Shown here in pieces: positions 51,601-51,725 of a DNA stretch of 51,725 nucleotides; positions within the stretch are counted from its first letter, which is position 1; each line of letters starts with the position of its first letter. Position numbers and translations under genes: made by a program. Origin of the DNA: Planctomycetota bacterium. Its GTDB lineage: Bacteria > Planctomycetota > UBA1135 > UBA2386. The notes under the pieces were generated by a model, which saw nothing but the letters and a program-made list of their open reading frames with translations, was not told the DNA's origin and made no database searches. The stretch spans positions 1 to 51,725 of the forward strand of contig CANEYR010000022.1 in the NCBI GenBank assembly GCA_947444055.1, given 5' to 3'.

Positions 51601-51725
51601 GTGACCGCCGAGAAAAAGCCACGCACCGAGGGAACTCCGCCTGGACCGGTGCGTCTGGCGCCAACTTCTCAGCCGATCGGGCGTCGCGATGTGCAGCGGC
51701 CGACGGGTAGTGACGACGACGTGGA
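51601..51725 (+). CDS. partial CDS at right edge, function unknown
   Basis: A GTG at 51601 opens a frame that runs to the window end (MTAEKKPRTEGTPPGPVRLA ...). The Pro- and charge-rich N-terminus resembles a disordered leader of a cytosolic protein. It lies 183 bases from the divergent zinc-ribbon gene. Too short to identify. Confidence 0.45.
   Translation, partial: MTAEKKPRTEGTPPGPVRLAPTSQPIGRRDVQRPTGSDDDV

Noticed and set aside
1-51725. CRISPR array, rRNA genes, transposase, integrase or plasmid replication origin
   Set aside because: No regularly spaced direct repeats, rRNA sequence, DDE/tyrosine-recombinase motif or iteron cluster was noticed by reading; a computational scan was not possible.

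Overview
The window comes from a GC-rich bacterium, most likely a planctomycete (Planctomycetota). That assignment is inferred from gene content: an ECF sigma factor fused to a membrane segment and a long chain of carboxypeptidase-regulatory-like beta-domains, several secreted proteins with kelch, propeller or C-terminal beta-domain remnants, a HEAT-repeat multihaem cytochrome lipoprotein, and many GT-C membrane glycosyltransferases. No 16S rRNA or phylogenetic marker set is present, so rank below phylum is not claimed.

Layout. (1) 1-6850: three large GT-C type membrane glycosyltransferases, a HigBA-like toxin-antitoxin pair whose toxin is beheaded, an unidentified gene fragment, and a degenerate tRNA-Pro. 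(2) 6945-9837: a mosaic of small modules and broken genes: a truncated secreted protein, an uncharacterised two-gene unit, the 3' part of a transglutaminase gene, an intact hicBA pair and the 5' part of a thioredoxin-like gene. (3) 9865-12504: a five-haem cytochrome with HEAT repeats. (4) 12929-20770: a type I restriction-modification operon in the order hsdR, fic, hsdM, hsdS, followed by an overlapping gene with a PD-(D/E)XK-like signature; a perfect 14-bp palindrome lies between hsdR and fic. (5) 20780-23491: a small helix-turn-helix protein, a DEAD/DEAH helicase and two gene remnants. (6) 23619-30413: a secretin-N-domain-like secreted protein, an HTH-HATPase-STAS-like protein behind an operator-like repeat array, the ECF fusion, and an AAA ATPase (DUF4143) whose start codon lies inside one of two matching palindromes. 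(7) 30538-34705: a secreted-protein remnant and a two-component pair, a frameshifted CHASE4-type kinase overlapping a REC-HisKA-HATPase-REC hybrid kinase. (8) 34787-41933: conserved chromosomal genes: ispH, a methyltransferase, a DUF502 protein, the sdhCAB operon and an acyltransferase-3 protein. (9) 42016-51725: secreted proteins, including a metzincin-like protease translationally coupled to a small secreted partner, chimeric remnants, two beheaded glycosyltransferases fused head to head, a DUF4139 protein, a small zinc-ribbon protein and a partial gene at the right edge.

How it fits together. The 7-30 kb part looks like a defence or mobile-module island: restriction-modification, Fic, helicase, toxin-antitoxin pairs and an HTH-HATPase protein, separated by decayed gene pieces at sharp junctions. 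No transposase or integrase gene was seen. The conserved block at 34.8-40.7 kb is compact and collinear with ATGA or TAATG overlaps, as expected of stable operons. The best candidates for something undescribed are the nuclease-like fifth gene of the restriction operon, the two-gene unit at 7122-8702, and the two promoter-proximal repeat arrays at 24848-24897 and 29058-29109.
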